This document shows, one piece after another, positions 9,062 through 15,820 of a stretch of 33,973 nt of DNA. The DNA comes from JANYIP01 sp031394045 (GTDB lineage: Bacteria; Actinomycetota; Actinomycetes; Prado026): NCBI GenBank assembly GCA_031394045.1, contig JANMWN010000272.1, forward strand, positions 1-33,973, given 5' to 3'. A program made the translations under genes and the position numbers. Numbering within the stretch: position 1 is the stretch's first letter; every line of letters starts with the position of its first letter. The notes under the pieces were generated by a model. That model was not told where the DNA came from. It made no database searches and saw only the letters and a program-made list of their open reading frames with translations.

Positions 9062-10542
9062 CGCGCACCCTGACCCAGGACGACTTCGTGCTGCTGCGGG
9101 ACTACCTGCGCCGCACCGCGGGTCTGGAGTTCGACGAGGGCCGCCGGGCCGGCCTCGCGATGATCATGCACGAGCGGCTCGCCGTCAACGGTCAGACCCG
9201 CGTCGGCGCGTACGTCGACTGGCTCTCGCGACCCGAGAGCGGCCCCGAGCGGCAGCGGCTGCTGGACGCCGTGACGATCCAGGAGACGCACTTCCACCGG
9301 GCCCGCCCTCAGATCGAGGCGCTGCGACGGCAGATCCTCCCGGACATCCTCGCCAGCGCGGCCCGCGAGGGCCGAGACGCGGTCGTCTGGAGCGCCGGCT
9401 GCTCGACCGGCGAGGAGCCGTTCACCCTGGCGATGCTCATGCTCGAGGTCGCCGAGAAGATGCCCGCCCCCCCGCGGCTGCGGGTGATCGGGACGGACGT
9501 CTCGACCGCTGCGCTGCAGGTGGCGCTGGCAGCCACGTACTCGGGTCGCACGATCGACCTGGCCGAGCCGGACGCCGTCAACCGCTGGCTGGTACGCGAG
9601 CCGGACGGCACGTACGTCGTCAAGGACGAGGTCCGCCTGCTCGTGCAGTTCCGGCACCAGAACCTGGTGACGGACCCGCCGCCCTTCGAGCCGGACAGCG
9701 TCGATCTCGTCGTCTGCCGGCACGTCTCCATCTACTTCTCCCGGGACACCACCAAGTCACTCGTGGGCCGGTTCCGCGACGTCCTTGCCCCCCAGGGCTG
9801 GCTCCTGATGGGCCCGGCCGAGTCCCTCTGGCAGGTCAGCGACGCGTTCACCCTCGAGGCGGTCGGTGAGGCCTTCGCGTACCGGCCGGCCCGTGACGTC
9901 CCGGTCGCCCCGGCGACTCGTACGCAGCCGGCTGCCACCCGAGCCGAAGCCGGCGGGCTCCTACCGAGGCAGCGACCGGCCACCGGGAGTGCTGCTGCAC
10001 GCCCGGGGCCGGCGACGCCGAGGACGGCCGTCCCCACCCGGCCGGCCGTCGACCAGCCTGCACAGCCTTCGCAGCCGGCCCGCGGGCCCACGGCCGAGCC
10101 GGTGGCCGCGGCCGCAACCGTCGAGGCGGCGCAGGCGGCCTTCGACAGCGGGGCGTACGTGCAGGCTGCGCAGCTGGCCAGCGACGTGCTCGCCGTCGAC
10201 GCGGTGAACTCTGCGGCGTACCTGCTGCTCGGTCACGCCCGGCTCAACCAGGGCGACAACGCGGGCGCGGTGGAGCCGCTGCAGCGTGCGGTCTTCCTCG
10301 ATCCGCTGGCCGGCCACGCGCACTTCCTGCTCGCGGTCGCGCTCAGCTCCATCGGCCGTCGCAAGCAGGCGGCGCCGGCCTACCGAGCCGCTGCCACGAC
10401 GCTGCCAGGGGTGCCTCAGGAGACGGTCCGCCGGATGCTGGACGGACGTCGGGTGCAAGAACTGGTGCAGTTGTGCCGCCGACTGGCCGATGAAGCAGAG
10501 GGAGCAGACGGAGCAGCCGATCCGATCCGGAGGGGCGCGTGA
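9058..10542 (+). CDS. cheR: CheR-type MCP methyltransferase with C-terminal TPR domain
   Basis: Predicted to methylate receptor glutamates using S-adenosylmethionine. The 494-residue protein begins with an all-alpha CheR N-domain. The Rossmann methyltransferase domain follows, with SAM loop SAGCSTGEE at 112-120, AVTIQETHFHR at 71-81 and CRHVSIYF at 220-227. In classical CheR proteins the latter two usually read TTNET-FFR and CRNV-IYF, so two Asn positions are changed here. A Pro/Ala-rich linker (about 280-350) leads to TPR-like helices (about 355-450: AAQAAFDSGAYVQAAQLA, NQGDNAGAVEPLQRA). TPR fusions occur in CheR proteins of non-flagellar chemosensory systems. The start overlaps the cheB stop as ATGA. 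Confidence 0.92.
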   Translation: MTRTLTQDDFVLLRDYLRRTAGLEFDEGRRAGLAMIMHERLAVNGQTRVGAYVDWLSRPESGPERQRLLDAVTIQETHFHRARPQIEALRRQILPDILASAAREGRDAVVWSAGCSTGEEPFTLAMLMLEVAEKMPAPPRLRVIGTDVSTAALQVALAATYSGRTIDLAEPDAVNRWLVREPDGTYVVKDEVRLLVQFRHQNLVTDPPPFEPDSVDLVVCRHVSIYFSRDTTKSLVGRFRDVLAPQGWLLMGPAESLWQVSDAFTLEAVGEAFAYRPARDVPVAPATRTQPAATRAEAGGLLPRQRPATGSAAARPGPATPRTAVPTRPAVDQPAQPSQPARGPTAEPVAAAATVEAAQAAFDSGAYVQAAQLASDVLAVDAVNSAAYLLLGHARLNQGDNAGAVEPLQRAVFLDPLAGHAHFLLAVALSSIGRRKQAAPAYRAAATTLPGVPQETVRRMLDGRRVQELVQLCRRLADEAEGADGAADPIRRGA

Positions 10543-10982
10543 GTGGGTATCTGACGTTCGTCATGGGCGGACGTGATCTGGCGGCACCGCTGGACCAGGT
10601 ACGGGAGATCATCCGTGCGGTCGGCGTGCAGCCGCTGCGTGGCGTCCGTGCGCCGGTCACCGGGCTGATCGAGCTGCGGGGCGACCCGCTGCCCCTCGTG
10701 GACCTGCGGGCCGAGCCCGAGACCGGCGGCATCGGTGACGTCGTCGTGATGGCCCCCGGGCCCGAGGGTCCGGTCGGCATCGCGGTCGACAAGGTGCTGG
10801 CCGTCGTCGAGGCCGGCAGCTTCCTGGCCGACCCCGGGCCGCGTCCGGTGGGGCTGCCCGCGTACGTCCTCGAAGTGGTGCGTACGGCCGACCCGGCGTA
10901 CCTGCCTGTGCTGCTGGTCGACCTGCGGCTGCTCGCCGGCCTGTCCCCCTCGACCCCGGCACCCCAGGTCGCTCAAGGATGA
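10539..10982 (+). CDS. cheW: CheW-like coupling protein
   Basis: Adaptor that links chemoreceptors to a CheA kinase. The 147-residue protein has the two-subdomain SH3-like CheW pattern: FVMGGRDLAAPLDQVREI at the start, VTGLIELRGDPLPLVDLR in the middle (the receptor/kinase contact region) and a closing PVLLVDLRLL strand. The GTG at 10539 overlaps the cheR stop, and GGAGG lies just upstream. Neither a CheA kinase nor a receptor gene is in this window, so its partners are encoded elsewhere or differ from the classical set. Confidence 0.88.
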   Translation: MSGYLTFVMGGRDLAAPLDQVREIIRAVGVQPLRGVRAPVTGLIELRGDPLPLVDLRAEPETGGIGDVVVMAPGPEGPVGIAVDKVLAVVEAGSFLADPGPRPVGLPAYVLEVVRTADPAYLPVLLVDLRLLAGLSPSTPAPQVAQG

Positions 10983-11031
10983 CCGTTCGTCTGATCTAGT
11001 GCGGACAACCGTAGTCGTTGTCGCGAGGCAC

Positions 11032-12138
11032 TTAGACGTAGCGCTCGAGGATCGAGGACTCGGCCAGCCGGGAGAGACCTTCACGGACGGTACGGGCCCG
11101 GCTCTCGCCCACGCCCTCGACCGCCTGCAGGTCATCGATCCCGGCGGCCAGGAGCTTCTGCAGCGTGCCGAAGTGCTCGACCAGCCGGTCCACCACGGCG
11201 CCCGGGAGGCGGGGCACCCGGGCCAGCAGCCGGTACCCCCTCGGCGCGACCGCGCTGTCGAGGGCCTCGCCCGAGCTGTTGTGGCCGAGCGCGCGAACCA
11301 CCCAGCCGAGGTCGAGCAGGTCGGCCGACGACAGCCCGTCGAGCTCCGCGAGCGCCTCGGCGACCGAGCGGTGCCGACGACCGGTGGCAGGCGGGAGGTA
11401 GTCGCGCGCGACGAGCTCGCGGTCCGCGTCGACGCCGGCGATCAGCTCTTCGAGCTGCAGCGACAGCAGCCGGCCGTCGGTGCCCAGCTCGATGACATAC
11501 CCGTCGATCTCGCTGGCGATGCGGCGCACCATCTCGAGCCGCTGCGCGACCGCCGCGACGTCGCGCACCGTGACGAGGTCCTCGATCTCCAGCGCCGACA
11601 GGGTGCCGGACACCTCGTCGAGGCGCTGCTTGTAGCGCTCGAGGGTGGCCAGCGCCTGGTTGGCCTTGGACAGGATCGTCGCGGAGTCCTCGACGACGTA
11701 GCGTCGCCCGCCGATGTACAGCGCGATGATGTGCATCGACTGGCTGACCGAGATGACCGGGTAGCCGGTCTGCTTGGCCACCCGCTCGGCTGTGCAGTGC
11801 CTGGTACCGGACTCCTCGGTGGGGATCGACGGGTCGGGGACCAGCTGCACGTTGCAGCGCAGGATCCGGGTGGCGTCACGGTCGAGGACCACAGCGCCGT
11901 CCATCTTGGCCAGCTCGCGCAGCCCGGTGGCCGAGAAGGGGACGTCGAGGGCGAAGCCGCCGGTGCACAGGATCTCCACGGCCTTGTCGTAGCCGAGGAC
12001 GACCAGTGCTCCCGTACGGCCGCGCAGGATGCGCTCGAGCGCGTCGCGCATGGCGGTGCCAGGGGCAACGGCGTGGAGGGTCTGGCGGAGGAGGGCGTCG
12101 CTCTTGTCGGCTGCGCTGGTCCGTTCGCTTGCTGACAC
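11032..12138 (-). CDS. disA: DNA integrity scanning diadenylate cyclase DisA, variant RHC motif
   Basis: DisA makes c-di-AMP from two ATP and senses branched DNA. The 368-residue protein has the full family length. The N-terminal DAC domain (about 1-150) has the DGA motif intact at 80-82 (MDGAVV). The second catalytic motif, RHR in the family, reads Arg113-His114-Cys115 here (GTRHCTAERVAKQTG). Codon TGC at 11796-11794 is one base from the Arg codon CGC. A helical spine follows, and a C-terminal helix-hairpin-helix DNA-binding domain (LQAVEGVGESRARTV). The GTG start at 12138 follows GGGAG. It lies downstream of radA on the same strand and convergent with cheW. The assignment is certain; catalytic competence is in doubt. 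Confidence 0.95.
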   Translation of the reverse strand: MSASERTSAADKSDALLRQTLHAVAPGTAMRDALERILRGRTGALVVLGYDKAVEILCTGGFALDVPFSATGLRELAKMDGAVVLDRDATRILRCNVQLVPDPSIPTEESGTRHCTAERVAKQTGYPVISVSQSMHIIALYIGGRRYVVEDSATILSKANQALATLERYKQRLDEVSGTLSALEIEDLVTVRDVAAVAQRLEMVRRIASEIDGYVIELGTDGRLLSLQLEELIAGVDADRELVARDYLPPATGRRHRSVAEALAELDGLSSADLLDLGWVVRALGHNSSGEALDSAVAPRGYRLLARVPRLPGAVVDRLVEHFGTLQKLLAAGIDDLQAVEGVGESRARTVREGLSRLAESSILERYV

Positions 12139-12180
12139 CCAGTGCTCCCGCTGGTCCCGCTGCTCGCCTGCGTCGCCGGC

Positions 12181-12210
12181 TGACTTCCGGATGACTGACT
12201 TCCGGATGAC
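12181..12210. repeat. Perfect 15-bp tandem duplication upstream of disA
   Basis: TGACTTCCGGATGAC occurs twice head to tail (12181-12195 and 12196-12210), 43 bases before the disA start and inside its probable leader. Each unit contains the palindrome TCCGGA. It is non-coding on both strands. Confidence 0.9.
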
Positions 12211-12234
12211 CGCCCAGCCGCCACAGGCTCGCGG

Positions 12235-13614
12235 TCAGTCTAGCCTTCGCGGTCCGCGCCGGAGAGTCTCCAGCGCGGCACCCAGGTCGCCGACCTCCAG
12301 CGCCTGGAACCCGGCCGGTGGGTCGCCGGACCCGACGGGGACCAGCGCCCTGGTGAAGCCGAGCCGAGCCGCCTCGGCCAGCCGCTGCTGGACCCCGCTC
12401 ACCCGGCGGACCTCGCCGGCCAGGCCGACCTCGCCGACCACGACCATGCCGAGCGGGAGGGGGAGGTCGGTCGAGGCCGAGGCGATGGCCAGCGCGACCG
12501 CGAGGTCGGTCGCCGGCTCGGACAGGCGTACGCCCCCGACCGTGGCCGCGTAGACGTCGGAGCTGGCCAGCCGTACCTTGCCTCGGCGCTCGAGGACCGC
12601 GAGGACCATCGACAGCCGCGAGGAGTCCAGGCCCGAGGTGGCCCGCCTGGGGGTCCCCAGCGTGCTCGGGGCCACCAGGGCCTGGACCTCGGCGACCAGC
12701 GGACGGCGACCCTCGAGAGTGACCGTGACGCAGGTGCCCACCGCCGGGCCGATCCCGTGCGAAAGGAACAACCCGCTCGGGTCGGGCAGGCCGGTGATGC
12801 CGCTGTCGCCCAGGTCGAAGCAGCCCACCTCGTCGGCGGGTCCGTAGCGGTTCTTGACCGCGCGGATCATCCGCAGCCGGGAGTGGTGCTCGCCCTCGAA
12901 GTGCAGGACGACGTCGACCAGGTGCTCGAGGACGCGCGGCCCGGCGATCGAGCCGTCCTTGGTGACGTGGCCGACCAGGATGGTGGCGATGTCGCGATCC
13001 TTGGCGACCCGGATCAGCGCGCCGGCCACCTCGCGCACCTGCGTGACGCCACCGGCGGATCCATCGGCGTCGGCGCTGGAGATGGTCTGGACGGAGTCGA
13101 CGACCAGCAGGTCGGGGCGCACCTCGTCGACGTGGCCGAGGACCGCGCCGAGGTCGGTCTCCGCGGCGATGAACAGCTGCGGGTCGAGCGCCTCGATGCG
13201 GCCGGCCCGCAGGCGTACCTGGGCGATGGACTCCTCGCCGGTGATGTACAGAGCGCGATGGCCGGCGCGGGCGGCCTGGGCGGCGACCTCGAGCAGCAGG
13301 GTGGACTTGCCGACCCCCGGCTCGCCGGCGAGGAGCACCACGGCACCGGGCACCAAGCCGCCGCCGAGGACCCGGTCGAGCTCGCCCACCCCGGTGCTGC
13401 GCGAGGTGGCGTCCTCGACGTCGATGTCGCCGATGGGTACGGCCGCGGTGGTCACGGGGCCGGCAGAGACCTGACGCAGCTTGGGCCCGCCGACGACCTC
13501 GACGGTGCCCCAGGCCTGGCACTCGCCGCAGCGGCCGACCCACTTGACCGTCTGCCACCCGCACTCGCCGCAGCGGTAGGGAGCCTTGGCACTCGCACCG
13601 CTCGGCTTCGCCAT
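12235..13614 (-). CDS. radA: DNA repair protein RadA
   Basis: RecA-like ATPase that processes branched recombination intermediates. The 459-residue protein has three parts. The N-terminal C4 zinc finger is YRCGECGWQTVKWVGRC plus GEC. The ATPase domain has Walker A GEPGVGKST and Walker B LLVVDSVQT, followed by the RadA-specific KNRYG motif (KNRFG in most). The C-terminal domain is Lon-protease-like (SASTDLPLPLGMVVVGEVGL), usually without protease activity. The ATG start at 13614 is the standard N-terminus. There is no ribosome-binding site, but TACGCT lies 7 bases upstream. RadA and DisA interact in bacilli and mycobacteria, which fits the shared strand here. Confidence 0.97.
   Translation of the reverse strand: MAKPSGASAKAPYRCGECGWQTVKWVGRCGECQAWGTVEVVGGPKLRQVSAGPVTTAAVPIGDIDVEDATSRSTGVGELDRVLGGGLVPGAVVLLAGEPGVGKSTLLLEVAAQAARAGHRALYITGEESIAQVRLRAGRIEALDPQLFIAAETDLGAVLGHVDEVRPDLLVVDSVQTISSADADGSAGGVTQVREVAGALIRVAKDRDIATILVGHVTKDGSIAGPRVLEHLVDVVLHFEGEHHSRLRMIRAVKNRYGPADEVGCFDLGDSGITGLPDPSGLFLSHGIGPAVGTCVTVTLEGRRPLVAEVQALVAPSTLGTPRRATSGLDSSRLSMVLAVLERRGKVRLASSDVYAATVGGVRLSEPATDLAVALAIASASTDLPLPLGMVVVGEVGLAGEVRRVSGVQQRLAEAARLGFTRALVPVGSGDPPAGFQALEVGDLGAALETLRRGPRRLD
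12237..12242 (-). promoter_or_regulatory. disA: Candidate disA -10 overlapping the radA stop
   Basis: Read on the minus strand, TAGACT fits TANNNT. It would start a transcript near 12230 with a leader of about 92 nt containing the 15-bp duplication. Read-through from radA is also possible. Confidence 0.35.
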
Positions 13615-13621
13615 GGCGCGG

Positions 13622-13627
13622 AGCGTA
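13622..13627 (-). promoter_or_regulatory. radA: Candidate -10 for leaderless radA
   Basis: Minus-strand TACGCT is followed by 7 bases and the ATG at 13614, with no ribosome-binding site. This is the same arrangement as at several other genes in the window. Confidence 0.5.
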
Positions 13628-13647
13628 CGCGGGCCGGCTGACAGGCT

Positions 13648-14691
13648 CTAGGAAGCGGGCAGCACAGGCAGCACGGGCAGCACAGGCAGCACGGGCAGCA
13701 CAGGCAGCGCGGCCGTCGAGCTGAGGAAGGCGAGCTTGGCTGCGAGCTGGTCGGTCCGCCCGCCCTCGTGCCCGTTGAACGGGTACACGTTCACCTGCTT
13801 CTGCCCTGCGTAGTGGTTGTACGCGGCGAACACGGTCGACGCCGGCGTGATGTCGTCGATCAGGCCGACCGAGAACAGGGCCGGCACCTGCGCCCGCCGC
13901 GCGTGGTTGACGACGTCGATGTACGAAAGCGTCCGCAACGCCGGCTCGACGCGTTCGGGGTGGACGCTGAAGTACTGCACCAGCTCGCCGTACGGGTTGC
14001 TGTCGGTGATCCGCAGGGCCCGCTCGAAGTGCGCGAGGAAGGGAACGTCCGGCATCGTCGCCACCACTCCGGCAGGTCCATCCGGCACACTCCCGGCCAG
14101 GTGCGCGGCCGCGAGTGCGAGGCCCCCACCCTGGCTGGCCCCGGTTGCGACGACCGCCAGCCCTGCTGTCGACGGGTGCGCGGTCGCTGCCTCGACTGCT
14201 CGGGCCGCGTCCACGAAGAGCCTGGTGAAGTAGTACGACGGCAGGTCCATGATCCCGCGGCTCATGAAGCCGGACGTGCTCGGTGCGCCGTCGTCGCCGG
14301 GGTCCGGGGTGTCGGCGCTCCGCCACCCGCCGCCTTGCCCCCGGGTGTCCATCACCAGGTGCGGGTACCCGGCGCAGCTGTACGTCAGCCAGTCCAGCGG
14401 GTCGCCGCGCCCGCCGGAGTACCCGACGTACTCCACGACGACGGGGGCACCCGGCAACGGGTCGGCCGGCAGGAACAGCCAGCCGCGCACCCGGTCGCCG
14501 CCGTGCCCGGCGAAAGAGACGTCGAGGACCTTCGCGTGCCGGATCGGGGTCTGGACGGGCGCGAAGACCGCGTCGATGTCGCGCGTCCGCGCCGTGGTCA
14601 GCTGGTCGGACCAGAACGCATCGAAGTCGGCCGGTTCGGCCACGTCCGGCCGGTAGTCGCGCAGCTCCGCGAGCGGCAGGTCGACGAACAT
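13648..14691 (-). CDS. Acetyl xylan esterase / cephalosporin-C deacetylase-type esterase (CE7)
   Basis: Predicted alpha/beta hydrolase that removes acetyl groups from small acetylated sugars. It has 347 residues, near the usual length of about 320-330. CE7 signatures are present: RGQGG (VMDTRGQGGGWR), the nucleophile elbow GASQGG, the acid in GLIDDITP, and the HE pair in FNGHEGG. There is no signal peptide, so it should be cytoplasmic as in other CE7 enzymes. The C-terminus carries an unusual tail of about six Leu-Pro-Val units encoded by a tandem repeat. The start lies 3 bases after the stop of the small upstream ORF, suggesting coupled translation. Confidence 0.88.
   Translation of the reverse strand: MFVDLPLAELRDYRPDVAEPADFDAFWSDQLTTARTRDIDAVFAPVQTPIRHAKVLDVSFAGHGGDRVRGWLFLPADPLPGAPVVVEYVGYSGGRGDPLDWLTYSCAGYPHLVMDTRGQGGGWRSADTPDPGDDGAPSTSGFMSRGIMDLPSYYFTRLFVDAARAVEAATAHPSTAGLAVVATGASQGGGLALAAAHLAGSVPDGPAGVVATMPDVPFLAHFERALRITDSNPYGELVQYFSVHPERVEPALRTLSYIDVVNHARRAQVPALFSVGLIDDITPASTVFAAYNHYAGQKQVNVYPFNGHEGGRTDQLAAKLAFLSSTAALPVLPVLPVLPVLPVLPAS
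13657..13710. repeat. Three 18-bp (six 9-bp) tandem units at the 3' end of the esterase gene
   Basis: The unit GGGCAGCACAGGCAGCAC is repeated at 13657, 13675 and 13693 (the last with one change). It encodes Leu-Pro-Val repeats just before the stop. Length changes would stay in frame. Confidence 0.9.
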
Positions 14692-14694
14692 CGG

Positions 14695-14931
14695 CTAGTG
14701 GTTGCCTGCCGTCGCCTGCTCGTCGGTGAGCCGCCGGTCGGCCACGCCACGCTGCTCGACCAGGATGGCCACCGCGTCCCAGAGCCCGCCGTCCTCAGGA
14801 CCGGACCCGAGCAGGCCGGCCGCCTCGACGATCAGGTGCTGGGCGTCGCGGAGCAGCTCCGCCGCGCGTTCGGGCCCCCTGGGCTGACGCGCGTTCCTGG
14901 CGATCTTGGGTATCGATCCCGAGGGTCGCAT
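14695..14931 (-). CDS. Small hypothetical protein upstream of the CE7 esterase
   Basis: A 78-residue ORF with no family I recognise. A basic N-terminus is followed by two predicted amphipathic helices (AAELLRDAQHLIVEAAGLL and LWDAVAILVEQRGVA) and a polar tail. It ends 3 bases before the esterase ATG on the same strand, and no long competing frame is conserved opposite it. The ATG at 14931 has only a weak GAGACGG upstream. The region 14932-15025 before it is fairly AT-rich for this genome (CTTTCTTTTCG on the minus strand) and may hold the promoter, but I cannot pick a convincing -10. It could be a coupled partner or an upstream regulatory ORF. Confidence 0.5.
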   Translation of the reverse strand: MRPSGSIPKIARNARQPRGPERAAELLRDAQHLIVEAAGLLGSGPEDGGLWDAVAILVEQRGVADRRLTDEQATAGNH

Positions 14932-15025
14932 AGATGCACCGTCTCATCTTCGGCCCCGGAGTCAAAGGAACTGCGCGTGAACGAAAAGAAAGCGTTCGAA
15001 GGACTCTCCGCTGTCTCGCCTGGGG

Positions 15026-15778
15026 CTACCGGGCGGGATCAGCCGGGTGCGGCGCCAGGACCCCGCGTCCCTTGCGCCCGCCGGAGGCTAGCCGTTCCTC
15101 GCACAGCCGCGCCAGTTCTTCGTACCCGGCGGCGCCCATGATGGCCACCAGCTCGGGCCCGTTCGAGCGGAAGACCGGCTCGCGGCCCACGTGCGCCTCG
15201 GTGTTGCCCGAGCAGTACCACGCCAGGTCGTGCCCGCCGGGGCCCCAGCCACGACGGTCGTACTCGCTGATCGAGACCACCAGGACCTGCGTGCCGTCGG
15301 TACGCGTCACGCGGTCGAACGTACGCCGGATCGGCAGCTGCCAGCAGACGTCGGGCTTGGTCTCCAAGGGGTGCAACCCCGTGCGCAGGGCCAGCCCGTG
15401 CAGCGCGCAGCCTGCGCCGCCGGCGAAGCCGGGTCGGTTCAGGAACACGCAGGCGCCGTCGACGACCCGGGTCTTGCGGGCGCCCTCCTCGTCGGTCTCC
15501 ACGAGCTTCTTCGTGCCGTGCAGCTGCCAAGTCTCCGGCGTCAGCTCCTTGGCGAACTTCAGGGTGCGCTTCTCGTCTTTCTTCTCCGAGAAGTGCGCGC
15601 CGAGGGTGCAGCAGCCGTCGTCGGGGCGCCCCTCGATGACGCCGGCGCAGCCCGAGCCGAAGATGCAGGTCCAGCTGGACGTCAGCCAGGTGAGGTCGCA
15701 CCGGAACAGCTGGCCGGGGTCGGCAGGGTCGAGGAACTCCACCCAGGCCCGCGGGAAGTCGAGGTCTACTTCAGGCAC
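15026..15778 (-). CDS. Cysteine-rich putative metal-chelating protein (YkgJ/CxxCC-like)
   Basis: A 250-residue cytoplasmic protein of unknown function. Cysteines cluster in a pattern resembling YkgJ-type zinc/iron-chelating proteins: Cys38, Cys44 and the pair Cys56-Cys57 in DDGCCTLGAHF, then Cys110, Cys124 in GAGCALH and Cys145 in KPDVCWQLP, which resembles the GC-LH ... KP--C segment of that family. Extra cysteines lie at 27, 189 and 226. The GTG start at 15778 is chosen because it leaves MPEVDLDFPRAWVEF as N-terminus and has TACGCT exactly 6 bases upstream. The frame runs on to 16591, but only as antisense of the phosphatase gene. It is divergent from that gene across 42 bases. Confidence 0.75.
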   Translation of the reverse strand: MPEVDLDFPRAWVEFLDPADPGQLFRCDLTWLTSSWTCIFGSGCAGVIEGRPDDGCCTLGAHFSEKKDEKRTLKFAKELTPETWQLHGTKKLVETDEEGARKTRVVDGACVFLNRPGFAGGAGCALHGLALRTGLHPLETKPDVCWQLPIRRTFDRVTRTDGTQVLVVSISEYDRRGWGPGGHDLAWYCSGNTEAHVGREPVFRSNGPELVAIMGAAGYEELARLCEERLASGGRKGRGVLAPHPADPAR

Positions 15779-15784
15779 CGGGTC

Positions 15785-15790
15785 AGCGTA
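15785..15790 (-). promoter_or_regulatory. Candidate -10 for the leaderless cysteine-rich gene
   Basis: Minus-strand TACGCT, 6 bases before the GTG at 15778. Its -35 position (15808-15813) coincides with the -10 of the opposite promoter. Confidence 0.5.
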
Positions 15791-15807
15791 CGGGGCGGCT
15801 CGCCGGA

Positions 15808-15813
15808 TACCGT
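15808..15813 (+). promoter_or_regulatory. Candidate -10 for the leaderless Ppx/GppA gene
   Basis: TACCGT, 7 bases before the ATG at 15821, with no ribosome-binding site. Its -35 position (15785-15790 with a 17-base spacer) is exactly the -10 of the divergent promoter, so the two polymerase sites overlap. Confidence 0.5.
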
Positions 15814-15820
15814 CACGACC

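Noticed and set aside
11004..11022. Hairpin between cheW and disA as a terminator
   Set aside because: Only 6 bp (GACAAC/GTTGTC) with a 7-base loop and no T-tract; too weak to call.
11876..14326. 816-codon open frame on the minus strand over disA, radA and the esterase
   Set aside because: It is an out-of-frame shadow of three genuine minus-strand genes; product is Arg/Pro/Gly-rich low complexity.
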